A DNA stretch of 64,000 nt. Origin: Streptomyces sp. F63. Lineage in GTDB: Bacteria > Actinomycetota > Actinomycetes > Streptomycetales > Streptomycetaceae. Below, piece after piece: positions 41,858-50,873 of the stretch. The stretch is from NCBI RefSeq assembly GCF_018070345.1, contig NZ_JAGPXX010000001.1, positions 434,001 through 498,000 of the forward strand. The letters are read 5' to 3'. A program made the position numbers and the translations under genes. Within the stretch, counting starts at the first letter, position 1. Every line of letters begins with the position of its first letter. The notes beneath the pieces are model-generated. The model saw nothing but the letters and a program-made list of their open reading frames with translations. It made no database searches and had not been told where the DNA came from.

Positions 41858-43561
41858 TCAGCCGTTCCCGCCTTCCGGCGGGGTGGCCGCGGAGGCTCCG
41901 CGGCCGGCGGTGGCGGCGAGGCGCGCGGGGGTTCCGGCCTCCGCGGGCTCCGGTTCCGCCACGGTCTTCTCGTCCGCGGCCCGCCGGGCCACCGCCTCCT
42001 GGAGTCCGCCGGCCGTCCTCAGCGGAACCTCCTTGATCGACAGTGTCAGCGCCAGCGCCACCAGGGCGATCGGGGCCGCGTAGAGGTAGATGTCCGCGAC
42101 GCCGTGTCCGTAGGCGCTCTCGACCACCGCGCGCAGCGGTGCCGGGAGCGTGTCCATGTCCGGGATGCCGCCGCCGGTGCCGGACTGCCGGACCCCGATG
42201 TCCGCCAGGCCCTCGCGGACGTAGCCGGTGACGCGGTGGCCGAGGACCGCGCCGAGCGCCGAGACGCCGACGGCGCCGCCCAGGGAGCGGAAGAAGGCCA
42301 CGACGGAGCTGGCCGCGCCGAGGTCGCCCGGTTCCACCTGGTTCTGCGCGGCCAGCACCAGGTTCTGCATCATCATGCCGATCCCGAGGCCGACCAGGGC
42401 CATGAAGGCGGCGAGCCGCCAGTAGGCGGTGTCGTACCGCATGGTGCCGAGCAGGCCGAGGCCCGCGGTGAGCAGGACGGCACCGGTCACCAGCCAGCGC
42501 TTCCAGTGGCCGGTGCGGGTGATGAGGAGGCCGGAGAGGGTCGAGGAGAGGAACAGGCCCGCGATCATCGGGATCGTCAGCACGCCCGACATGGTCGGGG
42601 ACTCGCCCCGGGCGAGCTGGAAGTACTGGCTGAGGAAGACGGTGGCGCCGAACATCGCCACACCGACGAAGAGACTGGCGAGCGAGGTGAGGGTGATCGT
42701 CCGGTTGCGGAACAGGCGTAGCGGGATGATCGGCTCGCTCGCGCGCGCCTCGACGAGGACGAAGGCCAGCCCGAGCACGGCCGAGCCGCCCACCATGACC
42801 GTGGTCTGCCAGGACACCCAGGCGTACCGGTCGCCGGCGAGAGTCACCCAGACGAGCAGCAGCGACACGGCCGCCGCGACGAGGAACGCGCCCGCCCAGT
42901 CGACCTTCACCTGCCGCTTGACCACCGGGAGCCGGAGGGTCTTCTGCAGGACGATCAGCGCGGCGACGGCGAACGGCACTCCGACGTAGAAGCACCAGCG
43001 CCAGCCGAGCCACGAGGTGTCGGTGATGACCCCGCCGAGCAGCGGGCCGCCGACCGTGGCGACGGCGAACGTGGCTCCGAGGTAGCCGCTGTACCGGCCC
43101 CGTTCGCGGGGCGGGATCATCGCCGCGATCACGATCTGCGTGAGGGCGGCCATGCCGCCCATGCCCAGCCCCTGGACCGCCCGGAAGGCGATCAGGGTTC
43201 CGGCGTCCTGGGCGAGGCCCGCACCGGCCGAGGCCAGCACGAAGACGATCAGGGCGACCTGGATCAGGGTCTTCTTGCTGGCCAGGTCGGCGAGCTTGCC
43301 CCAGAGCGGAGTGCTCGCCGTCATGGTGAGCAGGGACGCGGTGACCACCCAGGTGTACGCGCTCTGCCCGCTCCCGAGGTCGGAGATGATCTCCGGCAGG
43401 GCGTTGGAGACGATCGTCGACGAGAGCACCGCGACGAACATGCCGAGCAGCAGTCCGGACAGCGCCTCCATGATCTGCCGGTGGGTCATGGGCGGGGTGC
43501 CGCCGGCGGGCGAGCCGGTGACGGCGTCCTTCCGCGCACCGGCGGACGGGGTGGTGGCCAT
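41858..43561 (-). CDS. MFS multidrug exporter, DHA2 (EmrB/QacA) family
   Basis: A 567-residue transporter with 14 predicted membrane helices. Motif C-like and antiporter signatures are visible: SSTIVSNALPEIISDLGSG in the first loop, LWGKLADLASKKTL (motif A) and AFRAVQGLGMGGMAALTQIV (motif B). It exports drugs or metabolites using the proton gradient. ATG 43561 has AAAGGAAC upstream. It lies 56 nt downstream of a MarR gene on the same strand, so it forms a two-gene operon under that repressor. Confidence 0.94.
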   Translation of the reverse strand: MATTPSAGARKDAVTGSPAGGTPPMTHRQIMEALSGLLLGMFVAVLSSTIVSNALPEIISDLGSGQSAYTWVVTASLLTMTASTPLWGKLADLASKKTLIQVALIVFVLASAGAGLAQDAGTLIAFRAVQGLGMGGMAALTQIVIAAMIPPRERGRYSGYLGATFAVATVGGPLLGGVITDTSWLGWRWCFYVGVPFAVAALIVLQKTLRLPVVKRQVKVDWAGAFLVAAAVSLLLVWVTLAGDRYAWVSWQTTVMVGGSAVLGLAFVLVEARASEPIIPLRLFRNRTITLTSLASLFVGVAMFGATVFLSQYFQLARGESPTMSGVLTIPMIAGLFLSSTLSGLLITRTGHWKRWLVTGAVLLTAGLGLLGTMRYDTAYWRLAAFMALVGLGIGMMMQNLVLAAQNQVEPGDLGAASSVVAFFRSLGGAVGVSALGAVLGHRVTGYVREGLADIGVRQSGTGGGIPDMDTLPAPLRAVVESAYGHGVADIYLYAAPIALVALALTLSIKEVPLRTAGGLQEAVARRAADEKTVAEPEPAEAGTPARLAATAGRGASAATPPEGGNG

Positions 43562-43617
43562 ACGGTTCCTTTTCCTCACGGGGGTCAAGGGGGGCGGGGG
43601 CATCGGGATCGGGGGAG

Positions 43618-44094
43618 TCACCGGGGTGACGGGGAGGCCGGGGGCGGCGGGTGCCGTTCGCGGGTCCGGCAGGTGTCGAAGCCGGCCCGTAGCCGGGCCA
43701 GCAGTTCGCTGAGCCGCTCGACGTCCTCGTCGGGCCAGTCCGCGAGGGCCTCGGCGAGGGTCGCCGCGCTGCGGGCGGAGACCCCGCGCAGCAGTTCGCG
43801 GCCGCGGGGACTCAGGCTGAGCAGCCGGGACCGCTTGTCGAGCGGGTCGGGAGCGCGGTCGATCCAGCCGCGGTCGACGGCGTGGGCGACGTGCCGACTG
43901 GTCACGGACGGGTCGATGCCGAGCAGTTCGGCGAGTCGGCTCATGCGCATCTCGCCGTGGTGATGGAGCAGCGCCAGCACGGTGGTCGGGGCGGGCTGGC
44001 AGTCCGGCGGGAGCGTGCGGGAGAGGCTGCGCTTCACCGCCTCCACGGCGCCGAGCCGGCGGGCCAGTTCCTCGAAGCGACTCAGCTCGGCCAC
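43618..44094 (-). CDS. MarR-family transcriptional regulator
   Basis: A 158-residue winged-helix repressor. The DNA-binding region includes TTVLALLHHHGEMRMSRLAE, LLGIDPSVTSRHVAHAVDRG and the wing DPLDKRSRLLSLSPRGREL. It precedes the DHA2 exporter and should repress it until a ligand binds, as MarR/MFS pairs do. The GTG start follows AAGGGAGG. Two matching inverted repeats lie immediately upstream (44110-44152). The Pro-rich C-terminal tail (ERHPPPPASPSPR) is unusual. Confidence 0.93.
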   Translation of the reverse strand: MAELSRFEELARRLGAVEAVKRSLSRTLPPDCQPAPTTVLALLHHHGEMRMSRLAELLGIDPSVTSRHVAHAVDRGWIDRAPDPLDKRSRLLSLSPRGRELLRGVSARSAATLAEALADWPDEDVERLSELLARLRAGFDTCRTRERHPPPPASPSPR

Positions 44095-44109
44095 GCACCC
44101 TCCCTTGTA

Positions 44110-44152
44110 GTTGCTCAGGGCAACGGTAAGTTCTGTTGGTTGCTGAAGGCAA
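44110..44152. promoter_or_regulatory. Tandem MarR operators
   Basis: GTTGCTCAGGGCAAC (44110-44124) and TTGCTGAAGGCAA (44140-44152) share TTGCT-N2/3-GGCAA inverted repeats. Their centres are 29 bp apart, about three helical turns, in front of the marR start. Confidence 0.65.
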
Positions 44153-44261
44153 GTTCATAGCGGGCTCATCCGGGTAAAGGAAACGGAAACACCGCCCCCG
44201 GTCGCCGGCGGCCCAGGACCGGGGGTTGGGGCGCGAACGGCGGTTCGCTAGGGTCCGGCCC

Positions 44262-44459
44262 ATGACGAACAACCCTCACGGCCCCGCGCCGCAGCAGGAC
44301 CCCGCGGGCAGCACCCAGATGTTCCGTGCCTTCGTCGACGAGGGCGCTCCGCAGCGGCAGCCCGCCCCCGCCGCCTCCGGGCCGCGCCCCGGTCTGATCG
44401 TCGGCATCGTCGCCGCGATCGCGATCATTGCCGGAGTCGCCTGGCTCGCGCTGGCCTGA
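44262..44459 (+). CDS. Small tail-anchored membrane protein
   Basis: A 65-residue protein: a polar Gln/Pro-rich N-terminus (MTNNPHGPAPQQDPAGSTQM), the short conserved-looking FRAFVDEGAP, then one C-terminal membrane helix, GLIVGIVAAIAIIAGVAWLA. ATG 44262 is the only suitable start. It is divergent from marR and convergent with the sigma-factor gene. Function unknown. Confidence 0.7.
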   Translation: MTNNPHGPAPQQDPAGSTQMFRAFVDEGAPQRQPAPAASGPRPGLIVGIVAAIAIIAGVAWLALA

Positions 44460-44671
44460 GCCGCCGCCCGCCGCCCGCCGCCCGCCGCTCCGGTGCCGGC
44501 TTCCGGTCGGCGTGCGCCGCGCGGTCGGCGCCCGTGGTGACGGAACGGTGCGGTGCCGTGCGGTACCGACCGGCGGGGCCTCCGCGCGGAGCCGTGTCCG
44601 GACCGGTCCGTTGCCGCGCGTTGGGCGGCCGTCCCTGCGTACGCCTCACCGGCCCCGGGGGCCGGGGGCGG

Positions 44672-45505
44672 TCACTCCTCCGAGACCAGGCCCTCGCGAA
44701 GCTGCGCGAGGGTGCGGGTGAGCAGCCGGGAGACGTGCATCTGGGAGATGCCCACCTCGTCGCCGATCTGCGACTGCGTCATATTGGCGAAGAAGCGGAG
44801 CATGATGATCTGCCGCTCCCGGGGCGGCAGTTTGGCCAGCAGCGGCTTGAGCGACTCCCGGTACTCGACGCCCTCCAGCGCCGTGTCCTCGTAGCCCAGG
44901 CGGTCCGCGAGGGAGCCCTCGGTGCCGTCCTCCTCGGCGGCGGGCGAGTCCAGCGAGCTGGCGGTGTAGGCGTTGCCCACCGCGAGCCCGTCGACGACGT
45001 CCTCCTCGGAGACGCCCAGGCAGGCCGCGAGCTCGGGGACGGTCGGGGAGCGGTCGAGCTGCTGGGAGAGTTCGTCGCTCGCCTTGGTGAGCGCGAGCCG
45101 CAGCTCCTGGAGCCGGCGCGGGACCCGCACCGACCAGCTGGTGTCCCGGAAGAAGCGCTTGATCTCTCCCACGACGGTCGGCATCGCGAAGGTCGGGAAC
45201 TCCACGCCCCGCTCGCAGTCGAACCGGTCGATCGCCTTGATCAGGCCGATGGTGCCGACCTGGACGATGTCCTCCATCGGTTCGTTGCGGCTGCGGAAGC
45301 GGGCGGCGGCGTAGCGCACGAGGGGGAGGTTCAGCTCGATCAGGGTGTCCCGGACGTAGGCACGCTCGGGGCTGTCCTGGTCGAGGAGAGCGAGCCGCAG
45401 GAACAGGGAGCGGGAGAGGGTGCGGGTGTCGATGGCGGCGCCGTCGTCAAACACATGCGGTGCGTCAGTGGTGAGCACCTTCGAGCTGCCCAGTTCTACG
45501 GACAT
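44672..45505 (-). CDS. sigN: SigB/SigF-family sigma factor (SigN-like)
   Basis: A 277-residue stress/sporulation-type sigma factor. Region 2 carries [20 protein letters not shown] and [20 protein letters not shown]; region 3 begins [20 protein letters not shown]; region 4 has [20 protein letters not shown] followed by [22 protein letters not shown] 45505 sits after AGGGGGTGGC, the same leader context as the next gene. Position beside a SigF-like gene suggests SigN, which in S. coelicolor acts late in aerial growth; the symbol is by memory of gene order and is tentative. Confidence 0.9.
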   Translation of the reverse strand: MSVELGSSKVLTTDAPHVFDDGAAIDTRTLSRSLFLRLALLDQDSPERAYVRDTLIELNLPLVRYAAARFRSRNEPMEDIVQVGTIGLIKAIDRFDCERGVEFPTFAMPTVVGEIKRFFRDTSWSVRVPRRLQELRLALTKASDELSQQLDRSPTVPELAACLGVSEEDVVDGLAVGNAYTASSLDSPAAEEDGTEGSLADRLGYEDTALEGVEYRESLKPLLAKLPPRERQIIMLRFFANMTQSQIGDEVGISQMHVSRLLTRTLAQLREGLVSEE

Positions 45506-45685
45506 GCCACCCCCTTGGGTTGCGGACGAGTCGCAGCGGCATCCTCGCGGAAGAGGAGAACCAGCCTCCACCTGAATACCGGAAGGAGCGCCGCGGCAAA
45601 CACAGTTCCTGCAGAATGTCACATGTCGGCAACGCGCTGTAGTGCCAAGTCGATTTATCTGTGCAGGAATGGCCACTCGTCCCGG

Positions 45686-46516
45686 TTACGCCTCGATTCT
45701 ATTGGCGGACCTCAGGCGCGCGAAGCTCCTCGACAGCAGCCGTGACACGTGCATCTGACTGACCCCCAGCTCCGCGCTGATCTGCGACTGCGTCAGGTTG
45801 CTGTAGTAGCGGAGCATCAGGATGCGCTGCTCGCGCTCGGGCAGCTGGACCAGCAGGTGCCGCACCAGATCACGGTGTTCGACGCCGGCGAGCGCCGGGT
45901 CCTCGTAGCCCAGCCGGTCGACGAGGCCGGGCAGGCCGTCGCCCTCCTGGGCCGCCTCCAGGGAGGTCGCGTGGTACGACCGGCCGGCCTCGATGCAGGC
46001 GAGCACGTCCTCTTCGGGGATGCGCAGGCGCTCGGCGATCTCGGCGGTGGTGGGGGAGCGGCCGTGCAGCACCGTCAGATCCTCGGTGGCGCCGTTCACC
46101 TGTACCCACAGCTCGTGCAGCCGGCGCGGCACATGGACGGTGCGGACGTTGTCGCGGAAGTAGCGCTTGATCTCGCCGATGACGGTCGGCATGGCGAAGG
46201 TGGGGAACTGGACGCCGCGTTCGGGGTCGAAGCGGTCGATGGCGTTGATCAGGCCGATGGTGCCGACCTGGACCACGTCCTCCATCGGTTCGTTGCGGCT
46301 GCGGAACCGGGCGGCGGCGTAGCGGACCAGCGGCAGGTTCGCCTCGATGAGGGCGGTGCGCACCCGGGCGTGCTCGGCGGTGCCGGGGGTGAGTCCGGAA
46401 AGCTTCTGGAAGAGGACCTGGGTCAGGGCGCGGGTGTCGGCGCCGCGGCTCTCGCGGGATCGGCCGATGCCGCTCCGGAAGGGTGTCGCGGGCACAGTGC
46501 GAGCCGAAGCGGTCAT
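45686..46516 (-). CDS. sigF: SigB/SigF-family sigma factor (SigF-like)
   Basis: A 276-residue paralogue of its neighbour. Region 2 is nearly identical ([40 protein letters not shown]); region 3 reads [20 protein letters not shown]; region 4 ends [20 protein letters not shown]. SigF in S. coelicolor governs spore maturation. ATG 46516 has the same upstream AGGGGTGGC as the other sigma gene. No anti-sigma or anti-anti-sigma gene adjoins, unlike the Bacillus sigB operon; the lone HATPase proteins elsewhere are possible partners. Confidence 0.9.
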   Translation of the reverse strand: MTASARTVPATPFRSGIGRSRESRGADTRALTQVLFQKLSGLTPGTAEHARVRTALIEANLPLVRYAAARFRSRNEPMEDVVQVGTIGLINAIDRFDPERGVQFPTFAMPTVIGEIKRYFRDNVRTVHVPRRLHELWVQVNGATEDLTVLHGRSPTTAEIAERLRIPEEDVLACIEAGRSYHATSLEAAQEGDGLPGLVDRLGYEDPALAGVEHRDLVRHLLVQLPEREQRILMLRYYSNLTQSQISAELGVSQMHVSRLLSRSFARLRSANRIEA

Positions 46517-46741
46517 GCCACCCCTTCACAGAGTTCATCATCCGGCAAAAGCGGTCATAGCATCACAAGACATAAGCGTCGTGTGCAAGCACCGGATACC
46601 GCCGTGTCCGTGGCAAGTTGGGCCGTCGGCGCAGCCGGTGGCGCGGGCCGGGAAGCACCGTGCGGGGAGGCCGTCCCCGGTTGCTCCCGGCCGCTCACGG
46701 GTGCGCCCCGGGGGTGTTCGGGGCGGTCCCGGGTACGGCGA

Positions 46742-46772
46742 CGGCCCCTCACCCGGGGTGGGTGAGGGGCCG
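46742..46772 (-). terminator. Terminator hairpin after the Dabb gene
   Basis: A perfect 13-bp stem (CGGCCCCTCACCC, 46742-46754, with GGGTGAGGGGCCG, 46760-46772) and a 5-nt loop, 19 nt beyond the stop of the Dabb-domain gene. Confidence 0.7.
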
Positions 46773-46791
46773 CCCTCGGCCGCTCGCGGCC

Positions 46792-47085
46792 TCAGAACTC
46801 GTAGTCGGCGATCACCCAGGTGGCGAACTCGCGCCACTGCGCCGCGGCGGCCTGGTGCGCCGGGTGCTCCAGGTAGCGCCGCAGCGCCTCCGCGTCGGCC
46901 ACGGCGGAGTTGATGGCGAAGTCGTAGGCGATGGGCCGGTCGGTGATGTTCCAGGCGCACTCCCAGAACTCCAGCTCCGGGATCACGTCGCCGAGCTGCC
47001 GGAACGCCTCGGCGCCGGCCACGGCCCGCGGGTCGTCGCGCCGCACGCCCTCGTTCAGCTTGAGCAGGACCAGATGGCGGATCAC
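46792..47085 (-). CDS. Stress-responsive A/B barrel (Dabb) domain protein
   Basis: A 97-residue single-domain protein. It starts VIRHLVLLKLNEG, the typical first strand of Dabb proteins, and contains the family features IPELEFWECAWNITDRPIAY and DAEALRRYLEHPAHQAAAAQ, ending ATWVIADYEF. Dabb proteins form dimeric ferredoxin-like barrels; some are polyketide cyclases, others have unknown roles. GTG 47085 was chosen for GAGGAG upstream. It lies upstream of the sigma pair, separated from it by a terminator. Confidence 0.9.
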   Translation of the reverse strand: MIRHLVLLKLNEGVRRDDPRAVAGAEAFRQLGDVIPELEFWECAWNITDRPIAYDFAINSAVADAEALRRYLEHPAHQAAAAQWREFATWVIADYEF

Positions 47086-47146
47086 ACGACACTCCTCGCG
47101 GGGCTCACGGGGCCGGCGGCGCCATGCGGCAGGGGCGCCGCGCGGC

Positions 47147-47311
47147 TCAGTTGACCAGCCGGGACATGAACTCACCGACGCCCTTGGCGGCGGTGGATAT
47201 GCCGTCGAAGCCTATCTGGACGAGCTCCCCGGCCCGGTCGGGGGAGGTGATGATCGTGTACAGCACGAAGACGATGAGCAGGTACATTCCGATCTTCTTC
47301 GCCTGTGCCAT
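47147..47311 (-). CDS. Small membrane-associated protein
   Basis: A 54-residue protein, MAQAKKIGMYLLIVFVLYTI at the start: a short basic end and one membrane helix, then an amphipathic stretch (ELVQIGFDGISTAAKGVGEF). GGGAGG lies upstream of ATG 47311. It is 62 nt upstream of the Dabb gene on the same strand. It resembles small conserved Streptomyces proteins of unknown role. Confidence 0.75.
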   Translation of the reverse strand: MAQAKKIGMYLLIVFVLYTIITSPDRAGELVQIGFDGISTAAKGVGEFMSRLVN

Positions 47312-47483
47312 GACGAACCGCCTCCCTGCTCCGGTGCCGAGCGTGCTGCCCCCTGAGCAGTCGCGTGAGTCTAGCGCTCGAACGCCGGTGCGGGGCCCGA
47401 GCGTACGGTGATCCTTCCGCTCCGGGCAATGGCCGGGTGACCTGGGGATACCCGTCGGCGCGGAGGAGCCGGGGGGCAACGCG

Positions 47484-47516
47484 CGAAGGGCCCCGCCGGA
47501 TCGGCGGGGCCCTTCG
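47484..47516 (-). terminator. Terminator of tRNA-Ser(CGA)
   Basis: A perfect 15-bp stem (CGAAGGGCCCCGCCG, 47484-47498, with its complement 47502-47516) and a 3-nt loop, 8 nt after the tRNA on the minus strand. Confidence 0.75.
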
Positions 47517-47523
47517 ACGAGAG

Positions 47524-47608
47524 CGGTAGCGGAGGGATTTGAACCCTCGGTGACTTGCGCCACACTCGCTTTCGAGGCGAGCTCCTTCGGCCGCTCGGAC
47601 ACGCTACC
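47524..47608 (-). tRNA. tRNA-Ser (anticodon CGA)
   Basis: An 85-nt serine tRNA on the minus strand. Acceptor GGTAGCG/CGCTACC, discriminator G, anticodon loop CTCGAAA giving CGA, a serine-type variable arm (TGTGGCGCAAGTCACC) and T arm GAGGGTTCAAATCCCTC. It reads UCG. Confidence 0.97.
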
Positions 47609-47735
47609 GGGAGAGAGCTTAGCGGAGGCGGCCCCGGGATCGAAATCCGGTTCCTCGCGGAGCGGGCCGGGGGCCGGTGCGGCGGACGCGCGGCGGACGC
47701 GCGGCGGACGCGCGGCATGGGCCGGCCCGGGGGCG

Positions 47736-48272
47736 TCAGGCGTCGCCGCCGCGGAAGAAGCGGGTCAGCGGCGCGGCGCAGTCCCCGGCGAGCACCCCGG
47801 AGATCACCTCCGGGCGGTGGTTGAGCCGGCGGTCCCGTACGACGTCCCAGAGCGAGCCGGCGGCGCCCGCCTTGGCGTCGGGGGCGCCGTACACGATCCG
47901 GTCGACACGGGAGAGGACGGTGGCGCCCGCGCACATGGTGCAGGGCTCCAGGGTCACCACGAGGGTGCAGCCGGACAGCCTCCACTCCCCGCGGGCGCGG
48001 GCCGCCTCGCGGAGCGCGAGGACCTCGGCGTGCGCCGTCGGGTCACCGGTGGCCTCCCGTTCGTTGCGGCCGCGGCCGAGTACGGCTCCGTCCGGGCCGA
48101 GGACGACGGCGCCCACCGGGACGTCCCCCGTCTCCGGTGCCCGGACGGCCTCGGCCAGGGCCAGGCGCATGGGGTGGAGCCAGCGGTCGCGCACCGGATC
48201 GTGCGAGGGCGTGCCGCGGCCGCCCCGGCCGGGCCGGCCGGCCGGGACGGCCGGGGAGCAGATGTCGTCCAT
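47736..48272 (-). CDS. tadA: tRNA-specific adenosine-34 deaminase
   Basis: A 178-residue zinc deaminase that converts A34 to inosine in tRNA-Arg(ACG). The active site is complete: HAEVLALREAA (zinc His and catalytic Glu) and LEPCTMCAGAT (two zinc Cys). The core starts at MRLALAEAVRAPETGDVPVG; that ATG (48170) gives 144 residues and is an alternative start, since the 34 extra residues from 48272 are Gly/Arg/Pro-rich. It lies directly after its TIGR03941 partner gene on the same strand. Confidence 0.94.
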   Translation of the reverse strand: MDDICSPAVPAGRPGRGGRGTPSHDPVRDRWLHPMRLALAEAVRAPETGDVPVGAVVLGPDGAVLGRGRNEREATGDPTAHAEVLALREAARARGEWRLSGCTLVVTLEPCTMCAGATVLSRVDRIVYGAPDAKAGAAGSLWDVVRDRRLNHRPEVISGVLAGDCAAPLTRFFRGGDA

Positions 48273-48309
48273 GGGGACAGTGTCGGGCAGGTGCGGTGCG
48301 GCCCGCGGC

Positions 48310-48819
48310 TCAGCGGACCGCTTCCAGGACGTCCACACAGCCGAGGGCGTCGGCGATCGTGCTGAGCGCGTCCGTGTCCAGGGCCAGCAGTTCCTTCTCG
48401 GGCATCCCGAGATCCTCCAGGAGGAGTGAGTCCCCGATCGGGCCGGGGGGCACGCCGTCGTCGGCGGTCTCCTCGTCGTCGTCGGGCTCGCCGTCCTCCG
48501 TGCCGTCGAGGTCCACGAGGCCGTCGAGGTCGTCCGGGTCCCTGCCGAGCAGTTCGTCGGTGAGCAGGATCTCGCCGTACGAACTGCGGGCGGCGGCCGC
48601 CCCGTCGGAGATGAAGATGCGCGGATCCTCCTCGCCGTCGACCCGCAGGAGGCCGAACCAGGCGTCCTCCTGTTCGATGAAGGCGATCACCGTGTCGTCG
48701 TCGGTCGATGCCCCTCGGGCCAGATCCATCAGATCGGCCAGGGACTCCACATCGTCGAGCTCTGTGTCGCTCGCTTCCCACCCGTCTTCGGTGCGCGCGA
48801 GCAGTGCGGCGAAGTACAC
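48310..48819 (-). CDS. tRNA adenosine deaminase-associated protein (TIGR03941-like)
   Basis: A 169-residue acidic protein, known as the conserved neighbour of tadA in actinobacteria. It starts VYFAALLARTEDGWEASDTE, continues with VIAFIEQEDAWFGLLRVDGE and RIFISDGAAAARSSYGEI, then has a long Asp/Glu-rich stretch and a C-terminal helix (DTDALSTIADALGCVDVLEA). GTG 48819 is preferred because GGGAGAG lies 6-7 nt upstream; ATG 48840 seven codons earlier has none. Its function is unknown, but the conserved pairing suggests it assists or regulates TadA. Confidence 0.9.
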   Translation of the reverse strand: MYFAALLARTEDGWEASDTELDDVESLADLMDLARGASTDDDTVIAFIEQEDAWFGLLRVDGEEDPRIFISDGAAAARSSYGEILLTDELLGRDPDDLDGLVDLDGTEDGEPDDDEETADDGVPPGPIGDSLLLEDLGMPEKELLALDTDALSTIADALGCVDVLEAVR

Positions 48820-49061
48820 CGTGACTCTCCCACTGGTCATAGGCGTGTGCCGGGGCCGTACCGGGCGCGGTCGGTTCCGCTGTCCCGTCCACTCGGAATC
48901 GTGGCAGAAACAGCGCCATTGTGAGAGGTCTTCGGCTGTGCGTCGTGTACCAGTCCTGTGATCGGTTTCTTATCGAGCCTGATCGGGACGGTTCGGAGCT
49001 GCATCGAATTGTCGGGCGGACCACGGCTGCCCGGGGCGTGTCCCGGGGTCCGTCGTCCCCG

Positions 49062-49259
49062 TCACCAGCGGAAGGTGCGCATCCTCATCTGCTGGCGCAT
49101 CCGGGCGGCGCGGGCGCGCCGCGGCTGCACCCGGTCGCGCAGTTCCCGGGCCTCGTGGAGTTCGCGCAGGAACTGGGCACGGCGCCGGCGTCGCTCCGCG
49201 GCGGTCTCCGCCGCGCTCGCGGGCGAAGCCTGGTCGGTTCCCCGGTCGCGGTCCGCCAT
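49062..49259 (-). CDS. Small basic hypothetical protein
   Basis: A 65-residue, highly charged, helical protein: MADRDRGTDQASPASAAETA, then Arg-rich FLRELHEARELRDRVQPRRA, ending MRMRTFRW. GAAGGG lies upstream of ATG 49259. It could bind nucleic acid. It is divergent from upp. No family assigned. Confidence 0.6.
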   Translation of the reverse strand: MADRDRGTDQASPASAAETAAERRRRRAQFLRELHEARELRDRVQPRRARAARMRQQMRMRTFRW

Positions 49260-49473
49260 GCAGACACCCTTCCCATCCGCTCGCCGCACCGCCCGGACGG
49301 CGGTGTCAAGGTCCCGGGCTCCGCGGCCCGGGGGTATTCCTCCCACTTTCCCCGAGCACGCGCATTGATGCGATGTGATACGACCGGACGACGGGACGCG
49401 CGAGCCGGCGCGCGCACCCGGTCCGCGCACGCCCCGGCGCGGGCCGTGCCGGCGAGCGGTTAGTGTCGGTGTC

Positions 49474-50109
49474 ATGCGGATCCACGTCGTCGACCACCCG
49501 CTGGTGGCGCACAAACTCACCACACTGCGCGACAAGCGCACCGACTCCCCCACCTTCCGGCGGCTCGCCGACGAACTGGTGACCCTGCTCGCCTACGAGG
49601 CCACGCGCGATGTGCGCACGGAACAGGCCGGCATCGAGACCCCGGTGACCGCGACCACCGGGGTGCGGCTCTCCCATCCGCGCCCCCTGGTCGTGCCGAT
49701 CCTCCGGGCGGGTCTGGGGATGCTCGAGGGCATGGTGCGGCTGCTGCCCACCGCCGAGGTGGGCTTCCTGGGCATGCTCCGCAACGAGGAAACGCTGCAG
49801 GCGTCGACGTACGCGACCCGGATGCCGGACGACCTCTCCGGCCGGCAGGTCTACGTCCTCGACCCGATGCTGGCGACCGGCGGCACGCTGATCGCGGCGA
49901 TCAACGAACTGATCACCCGCGGTGCGGACGACGTCACCGCTCTGTGCCTGCTGGCGGCGCCCGAGGGCGTGGACCTGATGGAGCGGGAGCTGAACGGCGC
50001 CCCCGTCACCGTCGTGACGGCCGCGGTGGACGAGCGGCTGAACGAGCACGGTTACATCGTGCCCGGCCTCGGCGACGCGGGGGACCGCATGTACGGCACC
50101 GCGGGCTGA
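49474..50109 (+). CDS. upp: Uracil phosphoribosyltransferase
   Basis: A 211-residue pyrimidine-salvage enzyme that makes UMP from uracil and PRPP. It begins [20 protein letters not shown], has the family block [16 protein letters not shown], the PRPP-binding motif [11 protein letters not shown] near residue 130 and the uracil-binding end [20 protein letters not shown]. Length is normal. ATG 49474 is the family start. Transcribed alone and convergent with the LytR_C gene. Confidence 0.97.
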   Translation: MRIHVVDHPLVAHKLTTLRDKRTDSPTFRRLADELVTLLAYEATRDVRTEQAGIETPVTATTGVRLSHPRPLVVPILRAGLGMLEGMVRLLPTAEVGFLGMLRNEETLQASTYATRMPDDLSGRQVYVLDPMLATGGTLIAAINELITRGADDVTALCLLAAPEGVDLMERELNGAPVTVVTAAVDERLNEHGYIVPGLGDAGDRMYGTAG

Positions 50110-50133
50110 TCCCCGGGCCCGCGGAACGCGGCT

Positions 50134-50781
50134 TCAGCACGCCGGGCGGGCGGAGGGCTTCGGCGCGGGGCTCACGAGGGCGGTGACCGTCTCGGCGGCC
50201 CGGTCCTCGGGGGCCAGTCCGCCGAAGGCGTCACCGATCATGAAGTCGACCTCGGCCGGCTTCTTGCGGCTCTTGTCCTGCTTCGTCTTCGCGCCGGCGA
50301 GGTGGGCGCCGAGCACGTCGAACGCGCCCTTCTCCGCCGCGGGCGCGCCCAGCAGCAGCGCCGAGTCCTTGACCTTCTTGTCATACGCGGCCGGGGCGTT
50401 GTCCACCTCGCCGATGGTGAAGCCGCGCTTCTCCAGCGCCTTGGCCGTCTTCTTGGCCAGCCCGCTCCGGGTGGTGGCGTTGTAGACGTTGACCGTGATC
50501 TCGGCCGGCTCCGGCAGCACCTTCGGCTTGGGCGCCGGGGACGCGCTCGCCTGCCGCCCCACCGCGCAGTTCTTGGCGCCGGCGGCGGCGCGGGCCTCGA
50601 CCCCGCCGCCCGAGAAGATGCCGACGACCTGCAGCGTGCCCCACCCGATGAGGGCGACGGCCGCCGTGGCGCCGATCGCCGCGAGAACGACGCGGCGGTG
50701 CCGCGGCCTGCGCATCCGCGGGTAACGGTTGCCCGTGATGCGGTACTTCCCGCCCATGCCGGGAGGAGTGAGCATGCTCAT
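50134..50781 (-). CDS. LytR C-terminal-domain membrane protein
   Basis: A 215-residue single-pass protein. A short basic cytoplasmic part (YRITGNRYPRMRRPRHRR) precedes one membrane helix (VVLAAIGATAAVALIGWGTL). The outside part has a Ser/Pro linker and a LytR_C domain (ITVNVYNATTRSGLAKKTAK, ALEKRGFTIGEVDNAP), ending in FMIGDAFGGLAPEDRA. LytR_C proteins bind cell-envelope polymers; this one lacks the LCP catalytic domain. Two ATGs (50781, 50775) are possible starts; neither has a clear ribosome site. Confidence 0.88.
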   Translation of the reverse strand: MSMLTPPGMGGKYRITGNRYPRMRRPRHRRVVLAAIGATAAVALIGWGTLQVVGIFSGGGVEARAAAGAKNCAVGRQASASPAPKPKVLPEPAEITVNVYNATTRSGLAKKTAKALEKRGFTIGEVDNAPAAYDKKVKDSALLLGAPAAEKGAFDVLGAHLAGAKTKQDKSRKKPAEVDFMIGDAFGGLAPEDRAAETVTALVSPAPKPSARPAC

Positions 50782-50873
50782 GGGCGCAGCGTAGTGCGGG
50801 CCGTCATTTCTGCCTACTAAAGGATCAATGCGTGGCGGGCCCCTTGACTCGAAAGGGGCAAGAGGCGCGGAGG

